DNA of 64,000 nt from the NCBI GenBank assembly GCA_021770615.1, contig JAETQR010000021.1, positions 9,068 through 73,067 of the forward strand, given 5' to 3'. The DNA is from Lachnospiraceae bacterium. Lineage in GTDB: Bacteria > Bacillota_A > Clostridia > Lachnospirales > Lachnospiraceae. This document shows, piece after piece, positions 8,778-17,691 of the stretch (its first letter is position 1; each line of letters opens with the position of its first letter). The notes under the pieces are model-generated. The model did not search any database. It was not told where the DNA came from and saw only the letters and a program-made list of their open reading frames with translations. The translations under genes and the position numbers were made by a program.

Positions 8778-9833
8778 ATGAAGTGTCTATGGCACTATGA
8801 GTGGGTAAAGCTGCCCCGTAACATTGTCCCAGAGAGCAAGGGGGTACTGGGTGACTGGGTAAGGCTGGCATCCCGTGCGGCATTTCGAAAAGGAACTTCC
8901 CTGTACTGTGGCTATACCAATACTGTGATTCTAGGGATGTGGGCTGGTGGTGTTGTTGGGCTAAAAAGTATTCTGGAAACAAAGAGCCGGAAAAAGGCAT
9001 TGGATATAATGGAAAAATTGCAGCAGTTAGGGTATGTCCGTTATGAGTTGGATCAGGACACAAAGAAATTTACATACCAGATTACAGACTGGGTTCGGAA
9101 ATGTTCCAGGGCAGCCTGTATGAAAGGGACAGTATATACTACAGAAGGATATGGCTTTTTATGTATACCACGGAATATTACGGAACGACTGGTAAAAGAA
9201 CATTATATATTTGATGAAGCAGACGCATGGTTAGATTTGTGGTGTCATACTGTGACGGAAGAGCCAAACAATGTGTTTTCTTTTATGGCACCAGCAGTCC
9301 AGTATGGAAAGTATGGTACTATTTTGACTTTGGAAACCCTGGGACAGCGATGGGGTTGGGAAAAGACAAAGGTATGGAGATTTTTTGAGAAGCATGGGGA
9401 TGTCTTTGCTCTGTACCGTCTTTTCAGTTCATACGGCTGTCTCATTTTTAATAAGAGGTATCCGGTGGATGCCGAGGTTTCACTTCCTGAACAGGAAGAG
9501 ATTATGGAAACAGTGGGACAGATACGGGAATTAAGTGCAGGTGTGCCAAAGAAAGGCTCTGAACATGGACATTTAAGCCGGATGGTCGCATGGTACTCAA
9601 GGAAACTGACTTGTGATCTTGCGGAAACGGGAGATGAGTCTGGGGAGGAATGTCGCATTGCACATTCTACCACTATAATATACACGTATCTTTCTCTGTG
9701 TAGGAATTGTAATTATGACTGCCAGAGAATAAATATAACTATATTGGCAGCTCAGGACAGAAAGCAGATACGGGGTCCCTGTGGGGCTGTGGATCTGACA
9801 GAAATAGCAAAGGAGAGTTTATTTTATGAGTAG
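8778..9833 (+). CDS. Conserved protein of a serine-recombinase mobile cassette
   Basis: 351 residues from the ATG at 8778, which has GGAGG nine bases upstream. An ATG-like start at 8712 lacks a ribosome site. Conserved stretches include LPRNIVPESKGVLGDWVRLA, MWAGGVVGLKSILETK and LETLGQRWGWEKTKVWRFF. The last looks like a helix-turn-helix, so DNA binding is plausible. I recall close relatives in Lachnospiraceae next to site-specific serine recombinases, always without assigned function. The stop overlaps the next start (ATGAGTAG). The recombinase that should follow is reduced to a stub at 10448. Confidence 0.6.
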   Translation: MKCLWHYEWVKLPRNIVPESKGVLGDWVRLASRAAFRKGTSLYCGYTNTVILGMWAGGVVGLKSILETKSRKKALDIMEKLQQLGYVRYELDQDTKKFTYQITDWVRKCSRAACMKGTVYTTEGYGFLCIPRNITERLVKEHYIFDEADAWLDLWCHTVTEEPNNVFSFMAPAVQYGKYGTILTLETLGQRWGWEKTKVWRFFEKHGDVFALYRLFSSYGCLIFNKRYPVDAEVSLPEQEEIMETVGQIRELSAGVPKKGSEHGHLSRMVAWYSRKLTCDLAETGDESGEECRIAHSTTIIYTYLSLCRNCNYDCQRINITILAAQDRKQIRGPCGAVDLTEIAKESLFYE

Positions 9834-10452
9834 AGCAGATGGAGATAGATTAGAGCAGCAGGAAAAGATACAGGTACAGTCGGATGCCATGATCGGATTA
9901 TTAACAGACCGGGGGATTCTTCCGGATACTGGGATAGACAATGAGAAGGTTAGGGAGGCAAGGAAGGAGAAGCAGAAGAACACTTACCACAATACCATGA
10001 TGCTCCTACAGCATTACCGGACGATTGTGTGGCTTTTTGAGTGTTTCCCAGAGAATGTTGCATGGGAACTGGAAAAGCCCTTTGAGGGGATAGATACGCT
10101 GTTAGAGCAGGTGGATTTGGAGGTGTTATGGGGCAACCGGAAGTTGGAGAGCAGGCTGGAGGGAATCCAGAAGTCAAGGCTGCTTTTGGATCGGGTGAAT
10201 GAGGCACTGCCTGTGCTGAAGAAAAAGCCGGAGAAAGGAGAGAGGTTGTACCAGTTAATTTATCTGACCTACATAGCGCCAGAGAAACTGAGCCATCATG
10301 AACTTCTGTATCGGTTGGATATGTCATCAAGGCATTACTACCGGCTTAAGCAGCAGGCGATTACGATATTATCTATCCGGTTGTGGGCGGCACCGGACAG
10401 TGATGTGGATGTGTGGTTGGAGATGCTGACGTTGATTGAGGGGATGAAGTGA
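9826..10452 (+). CDS. Helix-turn-helix-like protein of the recombinase cassette
   Basis: 208 residues, start overlapping the previous gene by 8 bp. The centre is helical (HYRTIVWLFECFPENVAWEL). The C-terminal part (LIYLTYIAPEKLSHHELLYR, then SRHYYRLKQQAITILSIRLW) resembles the sigma-70 region 4-like or ArpU-like regulators of prophages and integrative elements. It is therefore probably a DNA-binding regulator of the cassette. No exact family name can be given from sequence alone. Confidence 0.55.
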   Translation: MSRADGDRLEQQEKIQVQSDAMIGLLTDRGILPDTGIDNEKVREARKEKQKNTYHNTMMLLQHYRTIVWLFECFPENVAWELEKPFEGIDTLLEQVDLEVLWGNRKLESRLEGIQKSRLLLDRVNEALPVLKKKPEKGERLYQLIYLTYIAPEKLSHHELLYRLDMSSRHYYRLKQQAITILSIRLWAAPDSDVDVWLEMLTLIEGMK

Positions 10453-10642
10453 AGAAATAATTAGGAAATCCAGTATGACATTTTCAGCGGCTTCCTTGCA
10501 GGGCTTAGAGGAACGGGGGGAGCTACCGGTGGATTTCAATGGGAAGCTGTTCCATAGGCTTGTGGATTATGCAACGGTCTATTTGGACGGCAGGGTGGTG
10601 TTCACTGTTCGCAGCGGCGTGGAAGTCGGAACGGAGATTTAA
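10448..10642 (+). pseudogene. C-terminal stub of a large serine recombinase
   Basis: Only about 64 residues remain, from SEEIIRKSSMTFSAASLQGL to the end VVFTVRSGVEVGTEI. They contain the typical end of resolvase/invertase-type recombinases (FNGKLFHRLVDYATVYLDGR). The catalytic serine domain and recombinase domain are absent, so it is inactive. It begins directly behind the 208-residue gene, as in intact cassettes, so an internal deletion removed the rest. A GC-rich imperfect hairpin at about 10650-10695 probably was its terminator. Confidence 0.65.
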
Positions 10643-10744
10643 AGTCGGAAGTGGTCGGGACATCGGGGTGTGCCAGATGCTTCCGGCCACCTTTTCTGTA
10701 CGTGGAAATAGAATGTTATTGTGTATGGAAATTTGTGAAGAGTT

Positions 10745-10754
10745 GTGGTATAAT
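10745..10754 (+). promoter_or_regulatory. Extended -10 promoter of the PLD-family gene
   Basis: TGG-TATAAT forms an extended -10 element. There is no good -35 box at 17 bp. It sits about 50 bp before the start codon at 10803. Confidence 0.5.
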
Positions 10755-10802
10755 TTTTTTGCTTGAATGTTTGGCAAGTTAAAATTGAAAAGGAGTATTG
10801 GT

Positions 10803-11705
10803 ATGATATGTGATGGAGTTTTCTGTGAGAACCAAAGAGATATTGTTATAGAAGCACTTGAAATGGCAAAACATAGTGTTGTAATTGCTGTTGCATGGAT
10901 TAATTTTAACGAATATGGAAGGACCATTAATGAGTTATTGCAGAATGGTGTCAACATTAGGATTGTAGTTAATGATGATGTCAAAAATGCTAAGTATGCA
11001 GGACTTATAGGGAATTTACAAAATAATGGGTTACAAATTAAGATGATTCATATGCCAAAGAATTCAAATTATATGCATCATAAATTTTGCGTTATTGATG
11101 GAAAGATGTGCTTGATGGGGTCGTTTAATTGGACAAAGAATGCAAATGAAAATAATTTTGAGGATTTGTCTATTAGTCATGATAGGGCTTTAGTAGAAGG
11201 CTATGTTTCGCAATTTGAAACAATATGGTCATTATCAATAGATGATTTTATTAGATTAAGAAAGCCAGAAATATGTGAAAGCTGCGGACAACCTAAAGCG
11301 TATTTATGTGTATTCAAGCAAGAAGGTTATTACCACCAAACCCAAGCTGATATTTATGAAGTTTGTGGATGTGGTGATTTGAAATGGGTCAATAATGAGT
11401 TTTTTGATGTTTCTGTTTATATTAATTTAATGGGAATCTTTGAAAGGTACTCAGACACGGATGAAGAAGATTTTTTGAACGGACTCACGATAAATGAGCA
11501 GGAGCGTAAAAGATTATTAGATTATGAAATAAGTAGATATTTGTCAAACGTGCGAAATGATAGAATGGGCTGTCCAATTATACATGCAGTGGGTATTTAT
11601 GGATGGAAATCTATTTATAAAGATGATGGTGAAAATATAATTCAAGTTCTATGGAAGGAAAGGTATACTTCTAATTATGTCAAGGATGAATACGTGATAG
11701 AGTAA
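10803..11705 (+). CDS. Phospholipase D-family protein with one HKD motif and a zinc-ribbon-like region
   Basis: 300 residues from the ATG at 10803, which has AAGGAG seven bases upstream. A frame-start ATG at 10767 has no ribosome site. One HKD motif is complete: H92-x-K94-x4-D99 followed by GSFN at 106-109. Bacterial single-HKD proteins usually act as dimeric nucleases or phosphodiesterases. Cysteine pairs CESC and CGC between about 157 and 198 may bind zinc. The C-terminal third is of unknown fold. It is AT-rich and flanked by mobile-element debris, so a role in DNA processing or defence is possible but unproven. Confidence 0.7.
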   Translation: MICDGVFCENQRDIVIEALEMAKHSVVIAVAWINFNEYGRTINELLQNGVNIRIVVNDDVKNAKYAGLIGNLQNNGLQIKMIHMPKNSNYMHHKFCVIDGKMCLMGSFNWTKNANENNFEDLSISHDRALVEGYVSQFETIWSLSIDDFIRLRKPEICESCGQPKAYLCVFKQEGYYHQTQADIYEVCGCGDLKWVNNEFFDVSVYINLMGIFERYSDTDEEDFLNGLTINEQERKRLLDYEISRYLSNVRNDRMGCPIIHAVGIYGWKSIYKDDGENIIQVLWKERYTSNYVKDEYVIE

Positions 11706-12212
11706 GTTTAGTCGAGTAAAATATTTACTATTTTTCATTATTAGGAAATCAAAAATGTACAAAATCCCATGGGTGCAAAAAATAACGATAACTACCTTGA
11801 AAAATGGGTTATCGTTAAATTTTATACTCCCAAATATCGAAAGTGCGGCAATTCCAACTAAGAAAACGATAGCTGCTCATGCAAGGGTGTATCAGCTTTT
11901 TTGAAAAGTGTTGATTTTAGGTCATTTGCGGTAAATGTAAAAACGATAGCACCCAAGAAATATTTGTATCAATTTGGACTCGCAATATGGTGTGAGAGAT
12001 CGGTAGACGAAAGGATCGCCTACTTCTTATTCATTTTTCTCAGAAGATACTAAAGTCTTTTCGGGGATACTTTGAGGTAAGTAGGTCTTGGTGCTTTGAA
12101 ACGGCTACATGAGTGCAAATCTCTGTAATATTGATGGAACTGTGTCATAGCATTTCTTGTATGTAGCGGATGTTAACATATTGCACAGGATATAGAAGAA
12201 AGGGAAGATGGC
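11706..12212. other. AT-rich intergenic region with inverted and direct repeats
   Basis: No supported gene. A 10-bp perfect inverted repeat, TAACGATAAC at 11783 and GTTATCGTTA at 11808, could form a hairpin behind the PLD gene. The 11-mer AAAACGATAGC occurs at 11863 and again at 11940. The remainder looks like decayed sequence. Confidence 0.4.
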
Positions 12213-12727
12213 ATGTTTGCAAAGTTGAGAGTAAAGTCAATAAGAAAAATAGTGCTTGGGATTTTGAGTTTTCTTTTGGTAGTTATCGTTTTGAGTTTGA
12301 TTTATTTAAAAAATAATGTTGTCTCAGAACCCAAGCAGGATGAAAGGATTAGTAATTTGCTAAAACATATAGAAACACTTACTTTGTTAGAGGAACTATA
12401 TGAAAAAACCGAAGAACTTGAAATAGTGAATGAAAATGAGAATATAAAGATAGAAAAAGGAAAAATAACCCCGAGAATGATGATATGTGGTCAATTCCTG
12501 TTTCTTCGGAAGATGAGGTGATCCGGCTGTCTTATTGGAATACGCCCAAAGAAGCATTTGGGGAATATAAGAAACATAAACAAGCAGATATACTGATCAT
12601 GGCAGACAAGTATAAGAACGAAGTACTGAAGAAGGTATATGATGCATTGCTGAGATTTGAAGTGAAACTGTATCAGGATATGGTTAGTTTAAGAAAACAT
12701 TATAATTATAAGGCATACTGGACGTGA
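12213..12727 (+). pseudogene. Membrane-anchored N-terminus and HNH/AP2-like C-terminal fragment, probably frameshifted
   Basis: The first frame (12213-12521) encodes a membrane helix (about residues 13-32) and a charged, coil-like part ending in a nonsense-looking tail. An overlapping frame, open from about 12447 with an ATG at 12485, encodes 80 residues including WNTPKEAFGEYKKHKQADIL and KVYDALLRFEVKLY. The latter resembles the conserved C-terminus of phage HNH/AP2-type proteins. The two may be one gene split by a frameshift, or two unrelated fragments joined by deletion. Neither is likely to be functional. Confidence 0.45.
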
Positions 12728-12870
12728 AAGTCGGATATGCTTTTTTTCAACTTTTTGGAAAGAGTTGTGGATAATGATTTGGATTTAATTACAAAAGTAG
12801 TGTTGATTGTTGAATGGCGATTAGGATTTAAAGTTCTACTAGAAACATGAAAAGTGGAACTACTGCGGTA

Positions 12871-12899
12871 TTGCAGGGGGGTGGATAGTTTAGTATAAT
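12871..12899 (+). promoter_or_regulatory. Promoter of the Lamassu-like operon
   Basis: TTGCAG (-35), a 17-bp spacer and TATAAT (-10). The leader to the first gene is about 210 bases. An imperfect inverted repeat (AGTTCTAC and GTGGAACT) lies just upstream at about 12832-12862. A short frame ending at 13121 overlaps the first gene of the operon but has no recognisable product. Confidence 0.6.
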
Positions 12900-13114
12900 A
12901 GATTTATATTTGAATAATATACTTGATCCTTTGAATGTTTTTGACTGAGAAAATGTTTATTTCATAGATGATAAATTGATAAAACAACTTGTGCCATATG
13001 AAGTGAAAAAAATGGAGATTATAATAACTTTTATGATGAATCATATAGAAAGAATTTTTGAGGGTGTAATAATAGTAATAAAAGCGACAAATGAAGAAAG
13101 GACAAAATTAACAG

Positions 13115-14578
13115 ATGAATGAGTTATATGAAGCGTTATATGATGCACGAAGGAATGCTATTTCGAGTTGGCAGGGATATCATTATCAGGGAATGGTAGC
13201 ATTGCAGTGCTTTTTGGAAGAGTTGGTCAGAAGATATAACGTCAGTGAAGATGAGGCGGTAAAGCTAAAGCTAAAGATTGAATGGATAGAGGATTTTATT
13301 TTATTTGAAAATGAGGAAGCAAAGATAATATATCAGATAAAGAAAACATTGACCCAGAGTAATTTTGAAGAGGTATTGGGGAATTTTATTGTTCAGTTTA
13401 AGATTCTTCAAGATACTGGAACAGAATGGGTATTGGCATATAACAATACTGATTTGCTAGGAGTAACTCTAGCACAAAGTGATTACGACAAATGTTACAA
13501 GGAGCATATTAAGGAAAAGTGGATGGAGCAAATCAATCTGCTGATAAATAATTACAAAGATAAAAATTACTGGAAAGAAAATCTGAAATTGAAAAATGTA
13601 GCATCATCTTGTAAAGATATTCGTGCTTATTTGAGAAAATGGATGGACAATAATAACAGAAAATATGATAAGGAACTGGATCGAGAAGAAGTCTGCAGGC
13701 TTTGCCTAAAACCCTTATATAAAAAGTTAACGTGCGCAAGCAATGATTTTACTGAGTTTAATAGGAGATTTAATGTTCAGCAAATACGAGTTGATGATAT
13801 AGATAATATATGTATAAATAGAGTGGAGGATCTGTTTAATTTTATTCATGGAAGAAACCCTATACTGACATCGCAGGATATATTGGACAAGCTGTATGTG
13901 GATATCTACCATATAATGATGGGGTTGGAAAGCATGGAGAAACAGGAAAATTTTATATATAAATTAGAGAACGTTAGGAGTGTTTTAATAGACGAGAAAA
14001 ATTCTGTGATTCGCTGGGAAGCTGCATTATACAGGGAAAGAGAAAAAATGTTGGAAGACATTGATTTTTACATATGTAACACCTGCGGTGACAGGGACAG
14101 ACTGTGTAATAGCTGCATTTTAAGAAATGTGAAAGACTGGAATATGAAGAGGATTGTAGATAATATAAACTTGGAGTTTGCACCTTTCTCGGTGGAGAAG
14201 GCAGATGAATCGCTTCAAAACAAGATTTCTGAAATTAAGCATAATCTGGCAATAGAGATGATGGGGAGATTTAAAACGAGTTTAAAATTGGATGCTAATA
14301 ATGTTCTAGAAATGGATCATCAGTATGCAGTATCTACATTATCAGGAGGGGGTTCTGTGCATAATGAAAAGATATTGACGGGAATATTGGATAATTATTG
14401 GGAACATTCCAGAATATACAGAGATTATATTGGTGTTCTGACTCAGGAATATAATTATACTTTCTCGGAACAAGATCTCGGTATTTTGAAAACGGCTACA
14501 CAAGAAAGACAGGAAGCCCCATCATTCAATGAGATACGGAAAACAGAGTTTAGAGATTACAGAGGAGTGATATTATGA
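13115..14578 (+). CDS. lmuA: Lamassu/ABC-3C effector with Cap4-like (DUF4297) nuclease domain
   Basis: 487 residues. The N-terminus has the DUF4297/Cap4 pattern of a restriction-endonuclease fold: GYHYQGMVAL (21-30), then E56, E59-D60 and Q74-I-K76 (IEWIEDFILF and IYQIKK), the expected metal-binding and catalytic residues. A four-cysteine knuckle, C321-x2-C324-x6-C331-x2-C334, probably binds zinc. The C-terminal third should contact the ATPase partners. In Lamassu and DdmABC systems such nucleases cut DNA when the SMC component senses invading DNA. The ATGA overlap with the next gene shows tight coupling. The ribosome site is weak. Assignment rests on motif order and gene neighbourhood. Confidence 0.72.
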   Translation: MNELYEALYDARRNAISSWQGYHYQGMVALQCFLEELVRRYNVSEDEAVKLKLKIEWIEDFILFENEEAKIIYQIKKTLTQSNFEEVLGNFIVQFKILQDTGTEWVLAYNNTDLLGVTLAQSDYDKCYKEHIKEKWMEQINLLINNYKDKNYWKENLKLKNVASSCKDIRAYLRKWMDNNNRKYDKELDREEVCRLCLKPLYKKLTCASNDFTEFNRRFNVQQIRVDDIDNICINRVEDLFNFIHGRNPILTSQDILDKLYVDIYHIMMGLESMEKQENFIYKLENVRSVLIDEKNSVIRWEAALYREREKMLEDIDFYICNTCGDRDRLCNSCILRNVKDWNMKRIVDNINLEFAPFSVEKADESLQNKISEIKHNLAIEMMGRFKTSLKLDANNVLEMDHQYAVSTLSGGGSVHNEKILTGILDNYWEHSRIYRDYIGVLTQEYNYTFSEQDLGILKTATQERQEAPSFNEIRKTEFRDYRGVIL

Positions 14579-15294
14579 TAAATATAATAGATAATATATT
14601 TCAAGGCAATGGCTTTAATTGTCTAAAGAAATTGAAACCAAAGGAAGAGGCCAGCGATGACCGAAATGCTGTGCTAAAAAGGATATATGTAAATGAACAT
14701 GATGAAATGTATTTTATAGTAGAGGGAAGTTTGGAGAAGAATGTATTAAATGAAATCATAGGAATCTGTTCAAATGCAGAAGGCAATGAAATAATTCCGA
14801 AAAGTTATAAATCAAATTGGTTTCTAATCCTTATCACTTCTATTGAAGGAAGTTTGTCTTGGGAGCAAAGAAAACGGGTTCTATTCATAGAAGAGAATAA
14901 ATATTTCTGCAGGAAATATGTTATATGGCATAACATTGAGGAAAAGCATAAAGTAGAGAAACTATGCGGGAAAGATTATTCTGCAGAAAATATGAATCAA
15001 ATCATAGGGAATTATGAAAATTTTTGCGATTTTAAAAAAACTGATGAGAGGGGATATGGGTGCTTGAGCAGGATTTTTATCAAACTTCCCTTTTTAAATC
15101 TGGCTGATCTGGAGACTACCGATAAAACCATATATTATTTTATTAAAAAGCAATTGGATGGAATTCATACTAATCTGATGCAGCAATTGGAAACAGGAAA
15201 TTTAGACGAAATAGACGGAGAGATTGAATTATCTGAGAAGGAAATGAAGGATATCAATAAGAAAATAGCTTTACTAACTAAGGAGACGAAGTAA
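14575..15294 (+). CDS. lmuC: Lamassu/ABC-3C middle component
   Basis: 239 residues, mixed alpha/beta with charged helices and no motif I can name. Position identifies it: it lies between the nuclease and the SMC-like ATPase, overlapping the first by 4 bp and separated from the second by 3 bp. ABC three-component defence systems always carry such a small, fast-evolving middle protein (LmuC, DdmB). It probably bridges effector and ATPase. The frame is intact. The gene symbol is given by position only. Confidence 0.6.
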   Translation: MINIIDNIFQGNGFNCLKKLKPKEEASDDRNAVLKRIYVNEHDEMYFIVEGSLEKNVLNEIIGICSNAEGNEIIPKSYKSNWFLILITSIEGSLSWEQRKRVLFIEENKYFCRKYVIWHNIEEKHKVEKLCGKDYSAENMNQIIGNYENFCDFKKTDERGYGCLSRIFIKLPFLNLADLETTDKTIYYFIKKQLDGIHTNLMQQLETGNLDEIDGEIELSEKEMKDINKKIALLTKETK

Positions 15295-15297
15295 AAG

Positions 15298-17691
15298 ATG
15301 AAATATTATATAAACAGGCTATATATATGTAATTTTAAACCATTTGTTTATGAGGAAGATGCGGAAAAGCCGCACATAACTATTAATTTCGCTAATGGGG
15401 ATAACACAATACATTCCATGATTTTGTCCGGACCTAATGGATATGGGAAGACATCGGTCTTTCAGGCAGTCTATTTTGCATTGACTGGAATTATTGACAC
15501 AGGAAATCATGTTGATGGACGTAAGAAATGTAATGAACATGTTATAATTAATGACTTGTCAAAGTGTTGCTTTGTTGCTGTGGAGTTCGTGGATGAGGTC
15601 AAACAGTGTTTTACAGTAGTCCGTTATACAAAGAAAGGGGAGCCAGGAGCAGTAAAAAAGACGGAGGCTGAGGCGGCTGATTTTGATGCTTATATCTTAG
15701 AAGGGAAATTTAGGTATACTGATTTTCGACCCGAGGAACATATAAAGAAAACAAGAGACGATATTACGGCGCGGTTCGGAGAAAAGAATATTGTGGATTG
15801 GACACGACAGAATTATATTCAACAGGAGCATGAAAGTGATATCATTCTTAAGGCTGATAAGGAAAGGGTTAATTTTCTAAATCAGCTGATAGAGATGGGA
15901 ACAGATGACTATTTTTCAGAGATTAAGCAGAAAAAGCAGGAGGTGGAAGCTAATATTGAAAATCTGGAAAAAGAGATAAAGGGTTTAATTCAAAAAGTAA
16001 GTAAAGAGGTTGAGGAGATTCAGGGTGACGAGCCTGCCTGTGAAAAAGTATTTCCAGAGCTCGATTATGTATGGGATAAGGATACATATGCGGCGGGAGA
16101 GCCTTTTCAAGAATACGAGGTAGGTGCAAAACGTACATTGGAAGTGATGAGCCACTTACCAGAATATACTTATAAGAGAAAGAAGGACTTACTGGAAGAT
16201 ATAGATAATAGCAAGCATATTTATAAATTCTATATTATGAACCTTTATGATTCCGTTCAGAAGAATACATATAAAAATTCTTTTTTTAAAAAGCAATATC
16301 TTTTAAAGCTGTTAGAAGAAGGTGATGAGTTGTGGAAAGAAGAATTAAAAGAAAATTTTTTAGGAAAAGAGTTTGCTGATGAAATCCGACAAATCAGGGT
16401 GAAAAGGCAGGCTTATCTTGATAATCTAACCCAGAGACAATATTTGTATAAACAGGTTGAAGAGTTTAGAAATAAATTTGCCGGAAAAGAAGAAATCATT
16501 GGAGATATTTTCGAGGAGCAATGTCCTTTGTGTGGAAGTAATTTTAAAGAGGCAGATTCTTCCTTAGCTCAGGCAATCCGCCAGGCTGAAAAAATTTTTA
16601 AGGATGCACAGCAGATTTTGGATACCGCAGTGGAAGAAGAAAGTCTTTCATGGAAAGAGAAGTATTTGGAAGCGATGAAACGTATTTTACAGTGGGTAAC
16701 GGAGGAGCAAGCAAAAGAGGATGTATGCAATGATTTACTGCGTGCGGAAAACGAGATTGACTCGCTTTTTGAATTGGAGAAGAAATTGGGTGAATTGAAT
16801 AGTTTGCAGGGAGGAAACTGTTTGGAGTTTTTTACGGATCGTAAAAAATTTGGAGAGAACTATAAAGCAATCAGTGAATATGATAAAGCAATTTCTGACT
16901 TGAAAAGTGCAGTTGAAGTGTTAAAAGAGGAATTAAAAACATTTGATAAGGATCAACATTTTGGAGAAATAGATCCAATAGCATATAATGAAAATAAGGA
17001 TAAGATTGCTTCTTTGTCAAAAATGGATTCAAGAGTAGAACGATTAAAGGAAAAGGTAAATCAATTAACATGGAAGAGAAAGGAAAAAATTGCTCTTGAT
17101 TATTCGGCAAACAATGTAGCTTTTACCGCAAAAGTAGAGGAAATCAGAAATCTTTATGTTAGAAGCATGAAAATTAACAAGGTATTGAATTGTCAGGAGG
17201 CTGCAAGAAAAGAGTATCTGAATGAAATTATGACATATTTGGAAATTCCTTTATACATTTATAGCGGAAAGTTGATGCAGACCCATCAGAATGGTCTTGG
17301 AATATTTTGCTTTACTGGTTTGAAGGAGGATGCTCTTACAGAGTTTAAGATGACAACTGATAAGAAAGACATAAATCAAAAGCTGGATATAAGCAATAAG
17401 TTTAGTACAGGACAGAAAAATGTAGCCAATATTGCGCTAATGCTTGCATTAAAGAAAATAGTGGCAACCAATCTGGATGTTTTTATGATAGATGACCCAT
17501 GTCAGTCTTTGGATGAACTAAATGTGGCATCCCTTGTAGAGATAATTAAGAATGAATTTACTAAGACGCAGATTATTTTGTCCACCCATGAAGATAAAAT
17601 TGCCAGTTATATTAAATATAAAAGTGAAAAGGCAGGGAAAAGGATGATTATGTTTAATGTGCAGAAAGAGTTATATAATCTGTCTGAATAG
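15298..17691 (+). CDS. lmuB: Lamassu/ABC-3C SMC-like (Rad50-type) ATPase
   Basis: 797 residues. Walker A is GPNGYGKTS at 45-53. Long coiled coils flank a zinc-hook-like CPLC at 409-412. The ABC signature is FSTGQ at 702-706. Walker B is FMIDDP with D732-D733. The D-loop is SLDE, and the H-loop follows in ILSTHED. It is thus a complete head-coil-hook ATPase of the Rad50/AAA_23 class that would clamp DNA ends or foreign DNA and release the nuclease. The second Walker B acid is Asp where Rad50 has Glu, which may slow hydrolysis. It is the last gene of the operon, and debris follows. Confidence 0.78.
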   Translation: MKYYINRLYICNFKPFVYEEDAEKPHITINFANGDNTIHSMILSGPNGYGKTSVFQAVYFALTGIIDTGNHVDGRKKCNEHVIINDLSKCCFVAVEFVDEVKQCFTVVRYTKKGEPGAVKKTEAEAADFDAYILEGKFRYTDFRPEEHIKKTRDDITARFGEKNIVDWTRQNYIQQEHESDIILKADKERVNFLNQLIEMGTDDYFSEIKQKKQEVEANIENLEKEIKGLIQKVSKEVEEIQGDEPACEKVFPELDYVWDKDTYAAGEPFQEYEVGAKRTLEVMSHLPEYTYKRKKDLLEDIDNSKHIYKFYIMNLYDSVQKNTYKNSFFKKQYLLKLLEEGDELWKEELKENFLGKEFADEIRQIRVKRQAYLDNLTQRQYLYKQVEEFRNKFAGKEEIIGDIFEEQCPLCGSNFKEADSSLAQAIRQAEKIFKDAQQILDTAVEEESLSWKEKYLEAMKRILQWVTEEQAKEDVCNDLLRAENEIDSLFELEKKLGELNSLQGGNCLEFFTDRKKFGENYKAISEYDKAISDLKSAVEVLKEELKTFDKDQHFGEIDPIAYNENKDKIASLSKMDSRVERLKEKVNQLTWKRKEKIALDYSANNVAFTAKVEEIRNLYVRSMKINKVLNCQEAARKEYLNEIMTYLEIPLYIYSGKLMQTHQNGLGIFCFTGLKEDALTEFKMTTDKKDINQKLDISNKFSTGQKNVANIALMLALKKIVATNLDVFMIDDPCQSLDELNVASLVEIIKNEFTKTQIILSTHEDKIASYIKYKSEKAGKRMIMFNVQKELYNLSE

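Noticed and set aside
8778..9833. Plasmid replication initiator
   Set aside because: It has a winged-helix-like segment, but no iterons, partition genes or origin features are nearby. The recombinase-cassette context explains it better.
13012..13121. 36-codon ORF overlapping the start of the nuclease gene, possible fourth component of the defence operon
   Set aside because: Composition is low-complexity and AT-driven, there is no ribosome site, and it shows no protein features.
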